The position numbers and the translations under genes are program-made. Under the pieces are notes generated by a model. That model saw only the letters and a program-made list of their open reading frames with translations. It was not told the origin of the DNA and did not search any database. From Comamonas composti DSM 21721 (GTDB lineage: Bacteria; Pseudomonadota; Gammaproteobacteria; Burkholderiales; Burkholderiaceae_C), in the NCBI RefSeq assembly GCF_000429845.1, contig NZ_AUCQ01000013.1:106089-170088 (forward strand): a stretch of DNA of 64,000 nt, written 5' to 3'. This document shows, piece by piece, positions 8,209 to 17,184 of this stretch (its first letter is position 1; every line of letters begins with the position of its first letter).

Positions 8209-8241
8209 ATGACCGCCTTCACGCAGCCCGGCCAGGGCTGA
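8209..8241 (+). pseudogene. 10-codon orphan reading frame, possible scar of a lost gene
   Basis: AAGGAGA precedes ATG 8209 with good spacing, but the frame (MTAFTQPGQG) ends at TGA 8239-8241. The leader resembles those of the other genes behind this promoter block (GGAGACA then ATG). Either a third hydrolase gene was deleted here or this is a short leader peptide. It is too short to identify. Confidence 0.3.
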
Positions 8242-8510
8242 GTACTGCCCAATCCATGACACAAGCGAGCCGCAGCATGCGCTAGATCATGACTGCGGCT
8301 CGACTAGGGTATGTCCCAGGCAAGCGGGCGCAGCCTCTACCAGGCAGTGACAACACAATTCGTTAACCGCGCAACAAGAGCGACAGGCCCAGGCCTAAAC
8401 CATATGGGTTCTGAGTTCAGTGCGTGGATGATCGGGCAACTGTTTTGCGCAGACGCCCGTACATCCCCTGGGCGCGGTTGGCGAAATTATTCGAATAGAG
8501 GAGACAACGA

Positions 8511-10151
8511 ATGCAGGGCTTGATGCAGAACCAACCGCTTTTGATTTCGTCGCTGATCGACTTTGCCGAGCGCCATCATGGCGATGCGCAAATCGTTTCG
8601 CGGCGCGTTGAAGGGGACATACACCGCTACACCTACCGTGACCTGGCTGCGCGCTCCAGGCAACTCGCGAATGCGCTCGACGGCCTGGGGCTGGCGCAGG
8701 GCGAGCGCGTGGCCTCGCTGGCCTGGAACGGCTACCGCCACATGGAGATGTACTTCGGCGTCAGCGGCTCGGGCCGGGTGCTGCACACCATCAACCCGCG
8801 CCTGCATCCCGAGCAGATCGCCTGGATCGTCGGCCATGCCGAGGACCGCGTGCTGTGCTTCGACATGAGCTTTCTGCCCATCATCCAGGCCGTGCATGCC
8901 AAGTGCCCCACGGTCAAGCAATGGGTGGCGCTTTGCGATGCCGACAAGCTGCCTGCGGATACCGGCATCCCCGGCCTGGTCAGCTACGAGGCCTGGATCG
9001 CAGCGCAGAACAGGCAGTACGACTGGCCCCAGCTCGACGAGAACACGGCTTCGAGCATGTGCTACACCAGCGGCACTACGGGCAACCCCAAGGCTGTGCT
9101 CTACAGCCACCGCTCCACCGTGCTGCATGCGTATGCGGCGGCCCTGCCGGACGTGATGTGCCTGTCGGCGCGCGACTCGGTGCTGCCCGTGGTGCCCATG
9201 TTCCACGTCAATGCCTGGGGGATTCCGTACTCGGCTGCGCTCACGGGCTGCAAGCTGGTGTTCCCGGGACCGGCCATGGATGGCAAGTCGCTGTACGAGC
9301 TCATGGAGGCCGAGAGCGTGAGCTATGCCGCCGGTGTGCCCACGGTCTGGCAGATGCTGCTCGGCCATGTCAAGCCCAATGGCCTGCGTTTCAGCACGCT
9401 CAAGCGCACGGTGATCGGCGGCTCGGCCTGCCCGCCGGCCATGATTGCCGCCTTCCAGGACGAGTTCGGTGTGGAGGTGCTGCACGCCTGGGGCATGACC
9501 GAGATGAGTCCTCTGGGCACGCTGTGCACGCTCAAGAACAAGCACTTGCAGCAGTCCAGGGACGAGCAGATGGCTGTGCTGCAAAAGCAGGGCCGGGCGA
9601 TCTTCGGCGTGGACATGAAGATCGTGGACGGTGACGGCAAGGAGCTGCCCTGGGATGGCAAGAGCTATGGCGACCTGCTGGTGCGCGGCCCCTGGATTCT
9701 GGATACCTACTTCAAGGGCGAGAGCCCGCTGGTCAAGGACGAGCAAGGCCGAGGCTGGTTCCCCACGGGTGATGTGGCCACCATCGATGCCGATGGCTTC
9801 ATGCAGATCACCGACCGCAGCAAGGACGTGATCAAGTCGGGCGGCGAGTGGATCAGCTCCATCGACATCGAGAACATCGCCATGGCCCATCCGGCCGTGG
9901 CCATGGCCGCCTGCATAGGCATGCCCCATCCCAAATGGGATGAGCGCCCCATCGTGGCCGTGGCCAAAAAGGCGGGCAGCGAGGTCTCGCGCGAGGAACT
10001 GCTCAAGTTCTACGAGGGCAAGACCGCCAAATGGCAAATCCCCGACGACGTGGTCTTTGTCGAGGCGATTCCGCTGGGTGCCACGGGCAAGATGCTCAAG
10101 ACCAAGCTGCGCGAGCAGCTTGCGGGCTACGTTCTGCCGGGTGTGGCATGA
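8511..10151 (+). CDS. Acyl-CoA ligase (AMP-dependent synthetase, medium/long-chain type)
   Basis: 546 residues of the ANL superfamily. The P-loop-like motif [10 protein letters not shown] is at about 185-194, GMTEMSP at about 328-334, and the C-terminal hinge region reads [11 protein letters not shown] then [15 protein letters not shown], ending with the catalytic-lysine segment [12 protein letters not shown]. It activates a carboxylic acid to its CoA thioester using ATP. The sequence resembles the fatty-acid / 3-(methylthio)propionyl-CoA ligase group. GAGGAGA precedes the ATG. Neighbours (lipoprotein esterases before, acid-type transporter and beta-oxidation genes after) suggest it handles the acid freed by the esterases. 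Confidence 0.9.
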   Translation: MQGLMQNQPLLISSLIDFAERHHGDAQIVSRRVEGDIHRYTYRDLAARSRQLANALDGLGLAQGERVASLAWNGYRHMEMYFGVSGSGRVLHTINPRLHPEQIAWIVGHAEDRVLCFDMSFLPIIQAVHAKCPTVKQWVALCDADKLPADTGIPGLVSYEAWIAAQNRQYDWPQLDENTASSMCYTSGTTGNPKAVLYSHRSTVLHAYAAALPDVMCLSARDSVLPVVPMFHVNAWGIPYSAALTGCKLVFPGPAMDGKSLYELMEAESVSYAAGVPTVWQMLLGHVKPNGLRFSTLKRTVIGGSACPPAMIAAFQDEFGVEVLHAWGMTEMSPLGTLCTLKNKHLQQSRDEQMAVLQKQGRAIFGVDMKIVDGDGKELPWDGKSYGDLLVRGPWILDTYFKGESPLVKDEQGRGWFPTGDVATIDADGFMQITDRSKDVIKSGGEWISSIDIENIAMAHPAVAMAACIGMPHPKWDERPIVAVAKKAGSEVSREELLKFYEGKTAKWQIPDDVVFVEAIPLGATGKMLKTKLREQLAGYVLPGVA

Positions 10152-10347
10152 GGCGTTTTCCGGGCCGGTAGTGCGGCTTGGGACGGAGAGGGCTCCGGCA
10201 TATGTCCCCGGGCTGGCTGACTTTGGGGCACATGTCCGGCAAGGTTGCGCGGCGGCTTTTTGCATGCTGTGCGCGTGCTTGCCGGCTCCTGGTCGCCAAG
10301 GTGATATGTGCTAGGGCAATCACGGAGCGGGATTTGGTAACAAGACC

Positions 10348-10369
10348 TTTAGGCTGGGCGTGGCCTAAA
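10348..10369. promoter_or_regulatory. Inverted repeat TTTAGGC-N8-GCCTAAA before binding protein 1
   Basis: Perfect 7-bp arms at 10348-10354 and 10363-10369, 24 bases before the start codon of the first ABC binding protein. It could be an operator or an mRNA hairpin. A related TTAGGC word is present upstream of the second binding protein (about 11899). Confidence 0.35.
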
Positions 10370-10393
10370 TAAGTAACTGTAGGAGACAAGCTC

Positions 10394-11629
10394 ATGAAGT
10401 TCGTATTCAAAGCCTTGGCGGTGGCGACAGCATTTGCCTGTGCGGGAGGCGCACTGGCCCAGAAGGGCGAGACCGTCAAGGTGGCCTGGATAGATCCCTT
10501 GTCCGGCCTCATGGCGGCGCTGGGTTCGAACCAGCTCAAGAGCCTGCAATACACCGCTGAAGAGATCAACAAGGGCAATGCCTCGGGCGTGAAGTTCGAG
10601 ATCATTGGAATAGACAACAAGCTCAGTCCCCAGGAGACCACGGCAGCCCTGCGCTCGGCCATGGACCAGGGCGTGCGCTATGTGTTCCAGGGCAATGGTT
10701 CGGGCCCGGCCCTGGCCATCATGGACGCGCTGGAAAAGCACAACGCGCGCAACAAGGGCAAGGAGGTGGTCTACCTCAACTACGCGGCCGTGGACCCCGA
10801 CCTCACCAACAGCAAGTGCAGCTACTGGCACTTCCGTCTGGATGCCGATACCTCCATGAAGATGGAAGCCTTGACCACCTACATGAAGGATTTGCCGGAC
10901 GTCAAGAAGGTCTATCTGATCAATCAGAACTACGCGCACGGCCAGCAGGTCTCCAAGTACGCCAAGGACATGCTCAAGGCCAAGCGCCCCGATGTGCAGA
11001 TCGTGGGTGACGACTTTGCGCCCCTTGCCCAGGTGCGCGACTTCGCGCCCTATATCGCCAAGATCAAGCAGTCGGGTGCGGACTCGGTGATCACGGGCAA
11101 CTGGGGTTCGGACCTGGCTTTGCTGATCAAGGCGGCCGGCGATGCGGGCCTGAACAACGTCAAGTTCTACACCTATTACGGCATTGCCACGGGTGCGCCC
11201 ACGGCCATGGGTGCCGGGGCTGCGGACAAGGTCTACATGGTCGGTTATGGCCACCTGAACCTGCCCGGTCCGCTGGAGAAGATCACCAAGGGCTTCAAGG
11301 CCAAGTTCAACGAGGACATGTATACGGGTGCGCTGTACTCGGGCCTGACCATGCTGGACCAGGCCTTTGTGCGTGCCAAGGGCACGGACCCGGCCAAGGT
11401 GGCGGCCATCATGGAAGGCATGAAGTTCAACAGCTTCAATGGCGAGGTGGAGATGCGCAAGAGCGATCACCAGCTGCAGCAGGGCCTGTTCATCATGCGC
11501 TGGGAGAAGGCGGGCGGCAAGAACCCCATGGACTCGGAGAACACGGGCTACACCTTCGCGCCCGTGAAGTACTTCGAGCCCTACGTGGCGAGCACGCCCA
11601 CCTCCTGCCAGATGAAGCGTCCGTCTTGA
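10394..11629 (+). CDS. Branched-chain amino-acid type ABC transporter substrate-binding protein (copy 1)
   Basis: 411 residues with a Sec signal (residues 1-22, cut near GGALA-Q). Periplasmic binding protein of the LivJ/LivK-like receptor family: conserved start GETVKVAWIDPLSGL, then two lobes. TAGGAGACAAGCTC precedes ATG 10394. It is about three-quarters identical to the next gene, with a central stretch nearly identical in DNA. A terminator-like hairpin follows at 11737, so it probably forms its own transcript. Ligand is unknown. Liv-type receptors bind amino acids, aromatic acids or other carboxylates, and the setting favours an acid. Confidence 0.88.
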   Translation: MKFVFKALAVATAFACAGGALAQKGETVKVAWIDPLSGLMAALGSNQLKSLQYTAEEINKGNASGVKFEIIGIDNKLSPQETTAALRSAMDQGVRYVFQGNGSGPALAIMDALEKHNARNKGKEVVYLNYAAVDPDLTNSKCSYWHFRLDADTSMKMEALTTYMKDLPDVKKVYLINQNYAHGQQVSKYAKDMLKAKRPDVQIVGDDFAPLAQVRDFAPYIAKIKQSGADSVITGNWGSDLALLIKAAGDAGLNNVKFYTYYGIATGAPTAMGAGAADKVYMVGYGHLNLPGPLEKITKGFKAKFNEDMYTGALYSGLTMLDQAFVRAKGTDPAKVAAIMEGMKFNSFNGEVEMRKSDHQLQQGLFIMRWEKAGGKNPMDSENTGYTFAPVKYFEPYVASTPTSCQMKRPS

Positions 11630-11640
11630 ACACGAGGCTC

Positions 11641-11726
11641 CCCCTGAGGCGCTGGGCGCCTCTCTCCTCTCTCTTCGGGGGGAGGGCGATGCCCTCGCTG
11701 CGCAGCGGCTGATGCCGGGGGAGGGC
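11641..11726. repeat. CCCCTGAG/GGGGGAGGG-type intergenic repeat
   Basis: A run of CCCCTGAGGCGCTGGGCGCC, then GGGGGGAGGGCGATGCCCTC, then CGCAGCGGCTGATGC. Related blocks follow genes at 17463-17533, 21251-21325, 35062-35114 and 63634-63680. They are palindromic and lie just downstream of stop codons or between operons, which suggests roles in transcript ending or stability. Confidence 0.5.
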
Positions 11727-11736
11727 TCATCTTCGC

Positions 11737-11764
11737 AAGGGGCGCGGGGCGCCCCTTTGTTTTG
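11737..11764 (+). terminator. Rho-independent terminator-like hairpin
   Basis: AAGGGGCGC (11737-11745), loop GGG, and GCGCCCCTT (11749-11757), then TGTTTTG. Perfect 9-bp stem after the first binding-protein gene. Confidence 0.7.
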
Positions 11765-11952
11765 CCTGAAGACGCGGGGAAGCTCTTTTTCCCTGTTCGG
11801 AGTGGCATTCATCTATCGCCAATGGGTTATTCGCTGCCGCGAAGTCGCATGGGCGATAGTTTCTAAGGCATTCCCCGAAAGGGAATTGTCTATACGAGGT
11901 TAGGCTGTTGCCAATGTTTGAAAACGTACTGAGATTTAACAAGGAGACAGAG

Positions 11953-13191
11953 ATGAAGTGGATCGTGCATAGCTTGGCGGCATCGGCCCTGATGGCCTGC
12001 GCCTCGGGCTCCGCCTGGGCACAGAAGGGCGAGACCGTGAAGATAGGCTGGATAGATCCCTTGTCGGGTCTGATGGCAGCCGTGGGCACGAACCAGCTCA
12101 AGACCTTCCAGCTGATCGCCGAGCAGTTCAACAAGGGCAATGCCTCGGGCGTGAAGTTCGAGATCATTCCGCTGGACAACAAGCTCAGCCCCCAGGAGAC
12201 CACGGCAGCCCTGCGCTCGGCCATGGACCAGGGTGCGCGCTATGTGGTCCAGGGCAACGGTTCGGGTCCTTCGCTGGCCATCATGGACGCGCTGGAAAAG
12301 CACAATGCGCGCAACAAGGGCAAGGAGGTGGTCTACCTCAACTACGCAGCCGTGGACCCCGACCTCACCAACAGCAAGTGCAGCTACTGGCACTTCCGTC
12401 TGGATGCCGACACCTCCATGAAGATGGAAGCCTTGACCACCTACATGAAGGATCAGGCCGACATCAAGAAGGTCTATCTGATCAACCAGAACTATTCGCA
12501 CGGCCAGCAGGTTTCCAAGTACGCGAAGGAAATGCTCAAGGCCAAGCGCCCCGATGTGCAGATCGTGGGTGACGACTTTGCGCCCCTGGCCCAGGTGCGC
12601 GACTTTGCGCCCTACATCGCCAAGATCAAGCAGTCGGGTGCGGATTCGGTGATCACGGGCAACTGGGGGTCGGACCTGTCGCTGCTGGTCAAGGCCGCCA
12701 ACGATGCAGGCCTCTCCAACGTCAAGTTCTACACCTACTACGCGTTCGGCTCGGGCACGCCCACGGCCATGGGTGCGGCAGCCGACGGCAAGGTCTATGT
12801 CGTGGGCTACGGCCACTACAACCTGCAGGGCCCGATCCAGCCGCTGATGACCGACTTCAAGAAGAAGATGAACGACGACCTCACGCAAAGCTCGATCTAT
12901 CACGCGTTCGCGCTGCTGGACTCGGCCTTTGTGAAGACTGGAGGCACCGAGCCTGTGAAGGTGGCGGCTGCGCTGGAAGGCATGAAGATCAAGAGCTTCA
13001 ACGGCGAGGTGGAGATGCGCAAGAGCGATCACCAACTGCAGCAAGGCCTGTTCATCACGCGCTGGCAAAAGGCCGATGCCAAGCATCCCTATGACGCCGA
13101 GAACACCGGCTATACCTTTGCGCCCGTGAAGTACTACGAGGCCTTTGTGGCCAGCACGCCCACGACCTGCCAGATGAAGCGCCCTTCATAA
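11953..13191 (+). CDS. Branched-chain amino-acid type ABC transporter substrate-binding protein (copy 2)
   Basis: 412 residues from ATG 11953, which is preceded by AAGGAGACAGAG. A longer frame opens at 11908 without such a site. Sec signal ending near GSAWA-Q. Near-duplicate of the previous binding protein, with most divergence in the signal, residues ~20-50 and the last third (about 260-330). The central ~130 codons are almost identical in DNA. It sits directly before the permease and ATPase genes, so it is the likely main receptor, while copy 1 may broaden the ligand range. Confidence 0.88.
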   Translation: MKWIVHSLAASALMACASGSAWAQKGETVKIGWIDPLSGLMAAVGTNQLKTFQLIAEQFNKGNASGVKFEIIPLDNKLSPQETTAALRSAMDQGARYVVQGNGSGPSLAIMDALEKHNARNKGKEVVYLNYAAVDPDLTNSKCSYWHFRLDADTSMKMEALTTYMKDQADIKKVYLINQNYSHGQQVSKYAKEMLKAKRPDVQIVGDDFAPLAQVRDFAPYIAKIKQSGADSVITGNWGSDLSLLVKAANDAGLSNVKFYTYYAFGSGTPTAMGAAADGKVYVVGYGHYNLQGPIQPLMTDFKKKMNDDLTQSSIYHAFALLDSAFVKTGGTEPVKVAAALEGMKIKSFNGEVEMRKSDHQLQQGLFITRWQKADAKHPYDAENTGYTFAPVKYYEAFVASTPTTCQMKRPS

Positions 13192-13207
13192 GCGCGCATG
13201 CCCGCCG

Positions 13208-13255
13208 CTGCGGCAGCCGTTCCCTGGGCTCTCGGGCCATGGCTGGCTGCCGCAG
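13208..13255 (+). terminator. Hairpin between binding protein 2 and permease
   Basis: CTGCGGCAGCC (13208-13218) pairs perfectly with GGCTGCCGCAG (13245-13255) around a 26-base loop. No T-tract follows except TTCTCGTTT. It may be a processing or attenuation hairpin that keeps binding-protein mRNA above permease mRNA, as is common in ABC operons. Confidence 0.45.
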
Positions 13256-13292
13256 TTCTCGTTTCAATGCTCTGAAATATCAAGGCTCATAG

Positions 13293-14246
13293 ATGACGCT
13301 TGAGTTCTTCACCATATCGCTGCTCAACGGCGTGAGCTATGGACTGCTGCTGTTCATGCTCAGTTCGGGCCTGACGCTGATCTTCAGCATGATGGGCGTG
13401 CTCAATTTCGCCCATACCAGCTTCTACATGCTGGGCGCCTACTTTGCCTACACCCTCAGCGGTGTGGTGGGCTTCTGGGCTGCACTGTTTCTGTCGCCGC
13501 TGCTGGTCGGTGTGCTGGGGGCGCTGTTCGAGCGCTACAGCCTGCGCCGCGTACACAAATTCGGTCACGTGCCGGAGCTGCTGGTCACCTTCGGTCTGTC
13601 CTACCTGATTCTTGAAGTCGTGCAACTGGTCTGGGGCCGGGGCACCGTGCCCTATGGCCTGCCGACGGCGCTGCAGGGGCCGTTGTTCACGCTCTACGGC
13701 ACGCAGTTCCCCAGGTCGCGCTCCTTCGTGATGCTCGTGGCCCTGCTCATGCTGCTGGCCGTGTGGCTGCTGCTGACCCGCACGCGCATCGGCCTGGTGA
13801 TCCAGGCGGCGCTCAAGAACCCCGAAATGGTCGAGGCCCTGGGCCACAACGTGCCACGCGTCTTCATGCTGGTGTTCGGCGGCGGCTGCGCGCTCGCAGG
13901 CCTGGCCGGCGTGATCGGTGGCAACACCTATGTGACCGAGCCTGCGATGGCCATGTCCGTGGGCTCCATCATCTTCGTGGTGGTGGTCGTGGGCGGCATG
14001 GGATCGCTGGCCGGAGCCTTCGTGGCTTCGCTGCTGATCGGTGTCGTGCAGACCTTTGCCGTGGCCATCGACTGGTCGCTGGCCAGCACGCTGGCTTCGC
14101 TGGGCAGCCCCGTGGACGAGAACACCTTCGGCTGGCCTTTGCTGCGCCTGACGGTGTCCCAGATCGCCCCCATCCTGCCCTACCTGTTCCTGGTGCTGAT
14201 CCTGATCTTCCGCCCCAAGGGTCTGCTGGGCACACGAGGAGACTGA
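13293..14246 (+). CDS. Liv-type ABC transporter permease (LivH family)
   Basis: 317 residues, hydrophobic with about eight membrane segments. Typical LivH features: the start FFTISLLNGVSYGLLLFMLSSG, the segment GVLNFAHTSFYMLGAY, and the coupling-loop region LVIQAALKNPEMVEALGHNVPR. It ends FRPKGLLGTRGD, as usual for the family. It forms the inner-membrane channel with the next gene. Four bases separate its stop from the next start, showing one operon. Confidence 0.9.
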   Translation: MTLEFFTISLLNGVSYGLLLFMLSSGLTLIFSMMGVLNFAHTSFYMLGAYFAYTLSGVVGFWAALFLSPLLVGVLGALFERYSLRRVHKFGHVPELLVTFGLSYLILEVVQLVWGRGTVPYGLPTALQGPLFTLYGTQFPRSRSFVMLVALLMLLAVWLLLTRTRIGLVIQAALKNPEMVEALGHNVPRVFMLVFGGGCALAGLAGVIGGNTYVTEPAMAMSVGSIIFVVVVVGGMGSLAGAFVASLLIGVVQTFAVAIDWSLASTLASLGSPVDENTFGWPLLRLTVSQIAPILPYLFLVLILIFRPKGLLGTRGD

Positions 14247-14250
14247 CGCC

Positions 14251-15606
14251 ATGAATTCGACGACCAAACCGGGCATGACTTCCCCTGTTGCACAAGGCAC
14301 CATGACTTCCCAGAGCTCCCAGAGCCATTACCGCTTCAAGCCGCTGAACCTGGGCCGGATGCTGATCTGGGGCCTGTTCGCGCTGGCCCTGATCGTGGCA
14401 CCCCTGGTGTTCACGAGCTCGCTGGCCCTGACCATGCTGAGCCAGATCGGCTATCTGATCATCATCTGCCTGTCCTACAACATCCTGCTGGGCCAGGGCG
14501 GCATGCTGAGCTTCGGCCATGCGGTCTACACGGGCCTGGGCTCGTTCATCGCCATCCATGCGATGAACAAGGCCGGCGCCGGTGACTGGAACATTCCCCT
14601 GGTGCTGATTCCGATCATCGGCGGCCTGGGCGGCATGTTCTTCGCGGCCTTGCTGGGCTATGTGACGACCAAGAAGTCGGGCACGACCTTTGCGATGATC
14701 ACCATGGGCATGGGCGAGCTCGTGGCTGCCATGGCGCTGATGTTCCCCGAGTTCTTCGGGGGCGAAGGCGGCATCACCACGGACCGCGTCTACGGCAGCA
14801 AGCTGCTGGGCATGGACTTCGGTTCGGGCCTGCAGGTGTATTACCTGATCGCCGTTTACTGCTTTGTCTGCACGGTGGCCATGTTCGCCTTCACGGCCAC
14901 GCCGCTGGGGCGCATGCTCAATGCGGTGCGCGACAACCCCGAGCGCGTGGAGTTCGTGGGCTACAACACCCAGCGCGTGCGCTACTTCGCCTTCATCATC
15001 GCGGGCTTCTTCGCGGGCATCGGCGGCGGGCTGGCGGCGATCAACTTCGAGATCATCACGGCCATGGACAGCGTGAGCATGATCCGCTCGGGCACGTACC
15101 TGCTGTTCACCTTCCTCGGTGGCGCGACCTTCTTCTTCGGTCCCATCATCGGCGCCGTGCTCATGGTGCTGGCTTCGGTGCTGCTGTCCGAGCTGACCAA
15201 GGCCTGGCTGCTCTACCTGGGTCTGGTGTTCCTGCTCATGGTCATGTATGCGCCCGGCGGCATTGCCAGCCTGATCATGCTCAACATGCGCGTGGTGCGC
15301 TTCGGCAAGTGGCGCATTCTGCTCAAGCCCTATCTGGCACTGCTGGCCAGCGGCCTGCTGGCGATCGCGGGCGGTGCAGCCGTGGTGGAGATGGTCTATC
15401 ACCTGCAGCTCAACGCAGCGCTGGGACCGGTCGTGCCCTTCATGGGAACCGAGCTCGACACTTCGGCAGCTTCCACCTGGACCGTGGCCATCGTGGTCTT
15501 TGTCGTGGGGCTGGGCCTGCTGGAAGGTGCGCGGCGCTGGTTCTCGCGCCGCTGGGAGCGCATACAGGAAGACATTGAGGCGCTGATCAAGCGCGGGGAG
15601 GGCTGA
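14251..15606 (+). CDS. Liv-type ABC transporter permease (LivM family) with C-terminal extension
   Basis: 451 residues, about 100 more than a usual LivM. The conserved part includes NILLGQGGMLSFGHAVYTGLG, RMLNAVRDNPERVEFVGYN and LGGATFFFGPIIGAVLM, ending at the family's usual finish YAPGGIASL near residue 335. The extra C-terminus adds two hydrophobic segments (about 352-372 and 405-425) and a charged tail ending IEALIKRGEG. It pairs with the LivH-type permease. ATG 14251 is chosen. The first ~30 residues are hydrophilic, and ATG codons at 14275 and 14302 are alternatives. Confidence 0.88.
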   Translation: MNSTTKPGMTSPVAQGTMTSQSSQSHYRFKPLNLGRMLIWGLFALALIVAPLVFTSSLALTMLSQIGYLIIICLSYNILLGQGGMLSFGHAVYTGLGSFIAIHAMNKAGAGDWNIPLVLIPIIGGLGGMFFAALLGYVTTKKSGTTFAMITMGMGELVAAMALMFPEFFGGEGGITTDRVYGSKLLGMDFGSGLQVYYLIAVYCFVCTVAMFAFTATPLGRMLNAVRDNPERVEFVGYNTQRVRYFAFIIAGFFAGIGGGLAAINFEIITAMDSVSMIRSGTYLLFTFLGGATFFFGPIIGAVLMVLASVLLSELTKAWLLYLGLVFLLMVMYAPGGIASLIMLNMRVVRFGKWRILLKPYLALLASGLLAIAGGAAVVEMVYHLQLNAALGPVVPFMGTELDTSAASTWTVAIVVFVVGLGLLEGARRWFSRRWERIQEDIEALIKRGEG

Positions 15607-15609
15607 GCC

Positions 15610-16410
15610 ATGACAGGCATGCATCAAGGTGCCGCAGGCGCGGCCTATGCGCTGGAGTTGCGCGATCTGCGCAAGAGCTTCGGCAAGGCGGAGATCATTC
15701 GCGGGGCCGAGCTTGCGGTCGCTCCCGGCGAGCGCGTGGCCATCATCGGCCCCAACGGCGCGGGCAAGAGCACGCTGTTCAATCTGATCAGCGGGCGCTT
15801 TGCGCCCAGCAGCGGCGAGGTGCTGTTGCACGGCCAGCGCATCGATGGCAAAAAGCCCTTCGAGATCAATCGCATGGGCCTGTCGCGCAGCTTTCAGATC
15901 ACCAACATCTTTCCCAAGCTCAGCGTGTTCGAGAACCTGCGCTGCGGCGTGCTCTGGAGCCTGGGCTACCGCTACAGCTTCTGGCGCTTTCTCTCGAGCC
16001 TGCGCGATGCCAATGCCCGCGCCGAGGAGCTCATGGAGATGATCGGTCTGCACAAGAAGCGCGATACCCTGGCCGTGAACCTCACCTATGCCGAGCAGCG
16101 GGCGCTGGAGATCGGCATCACCATCGGCGGTGGCGCCAACGTCATCCTGCTGGACGAACCCACGGCCGGCATGAGCAACAGCGAGACCGCCCACTTCATC
16201 AGCCTCATCAAGAAGGCCACCGAAGGCAAGACCCTGCTGACCGTGGAGCACGACATGGGCGTGGTCTTCGGCCTGGCCGACAAGATCGCCGTCGTGGTCT
16301 ATGGCGAGGTGATTGCGTTCGACACGCCCGAGGCCGTGCGCGCCAATGCGCGCGTGCAGGAGGCCTATCTGGGGTCTTCCGTTGCCGATCAACAGGCCGG
16401 GGTGCATTGA
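15610..16410 (+). CDS. Liv-type ABC transporter ATP-binding protein (LivG family)
   Basis: 266 residues. Walker A GPNGAGKSTLFNLISG at about residues 43-58, the Q-loop region SRSFQITNIFPKLSV, a signature region LTYAEQRALEIG (an altered LSGG-type motif, as normal in LivG), Walker B VILLDEPTAGMS and the H-loop TVEHDMGVV. Start is three bases after the permease stop. It supplies one of the two ATPase subunits of the transporter. Confidence 0.92.
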   Translation: MTGMHQGAAGAAYALELRDLRKSFGKAEIIRGAELAVAPGERVAIIGPNGAGKSTLFNLISGRFAPSSGEVLLHGQRIDGKKPFEINRMGLSRSFQITNIFPKLSVFENLRCGVLWSLGYRYSFWRFLSSLRDANARAEELMEMIGLHKKRDTLAVNLTYAEQRALEIGITIGGGANVILLDEPTAGMSNSETAHFISLIKKATEGKTLLTVEHDMGVVFGLADKIAVVVYGEVIAFDTPEAVRANARVQEAYLGSSVADQQAGVH

Positions 16411-16420
16411 GGAATATCTG

Positions 16421-17116
16421 ATGCTGAAAATTTCCAATCTGCATGCCTACTATGGCAAAAGCCATGTGCTGCATGGCGTGGACTTCGATGTGCAGCCCGG
16501 CGAGATCGTGGCGCTGCTGGGGCGCAACGGCTCGGGCCGCTCGACCACGGCCAAGGCCGTGATGGGCCTGGTGCACTGGGAAGGCCAGATCGACTGGAAG
16601 GGCCAGGGCCTGACCGGCAAGAAGGCCTACGAGGTCGCCCACCTGGGCCTGGGCTATGTGCCCGAGAGCCGCGACGTGTTCCCCAACCTCACGGTGCACC
16701 AGAACCTGCTGCTGGGCCAAAAGGGCAAGGGCCGGGGCAGCCGCTGGAGCTTCGAGGACATGTATGCGATGTTCCCGCGCCTCAAGGAGCGTCAGCACAC
16801 CGAGGCCGGCGTGATGTCGGGCGGCGAGCAGCAGATGCTGACCCTGTGCCGCACGCTCATGGGCGACCCCGACCTGATCATCATCGATGAGCCCACCGAG
16901 GGCTTGGCGCCCAAGATCGTGGAGCTGGTGGGGGTGTACCTGAAAAAGATCAAGGAGCGCGGCGTGTCCGTGCTGCTGATCGAGCAAAAGCTCACGATTG
17001 CCATGAGCATCTCCGACCGGGCCCTGGTCATGGGCCATGGGCGCATCGTCTTCGACGGCACGCCCCAGGGCCTGCGCGCCGACGAGCGCGTACGCAAGGA
17101 GTGGCTGGAGGTCTGA
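16421..17116 (+). CDS. Liv-type ABC transporter ATP-binding protein (LivF family) with Arg in Walker A
   Basis: 231 residues from ATG 16421, ten bases after the LivG-type stop. A longer frame from 16313 would overlap that gene and is rejected. Signature MSGGEQQML, Walker B LIIIDEPTEGLAP and the H-loop-equivalent LIEQK are present. The Walker A reads GRNGSGRSTT: the lysine that contacts ATP phosphates is Arg40 (codon CGC at 16538-16540). The paired LivG-type subunit has a normal lysine, so the transporter may use an asymmetric ATPase pair. The rest of the protein looks intact. Confidence 0.9.
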   Translation: MLKISNLHAYYGKSHVLHGVDFDVQPGEIVALLGRNGSGRSTTAKAVMGLVHWEGQIDWKGQGLTGKKAYEVAHLGLGYVPESRDVFPNLTVHQNLLLGQKGKGRGSRWSFEDMYAMFPRLKERQHTEAGVMSGGEQQMLTLCRTLMGDPDLIIIDEPTEGLAPKIVELVGVYLKKIKERGVSVLLIEQKLTIAMSISDRALVMGHGRIVFDGTPQGLRADERVRKEWLEV

Positions 17117-17184
17117 TTCTGGCTTTTTGCCTTGGGGTCAGTGATTCGTGCCGAGACGCCGATACAGCCCCTCATGCGTTGTTG

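Larger units (their letters stand above)
7969..8510. other. 542-base gene-free stretch with orphan promoter and gene scar
   Basis: Contains promoter block copy 3 (8026-8123), a strong ribosome-binding site feeding a 10-codon frame (8209-8241), a 9-bp inverted repeat GAGCCGCAG/CTGCGGCTC (8267-8275 and 8293-8301), and the leader of the acyl-CoA ligase with GAGGAGA just before its ATG. Confidence 0.6.
11630..11952. other. 323-base gene-free stretch between duplicate binding proteins
   Basis: Holds a CCCCTGAG-type repeat (11641-11726), a terminator-like hairpin (11737-11764), an inverted repeat ATTCCC/GGGAAT (11870-11886) and the leader of binding protein 2. Confidence 0.6.

Noticed and set aside
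16313..16420. Longer N-terminus for the first LivF-type ATPase
   Set aside because: It would overlap the LivG-type gene by about 100 bases and adds no family-conserved residues.
13969..16437. Very long open frame (over 800 codons) on the complement of the LivH/LivM/LivG genes
   Set aside because: High-GC shadow of well-supported genes; His/Gln/Gly-rich composition and no homology I recognise.
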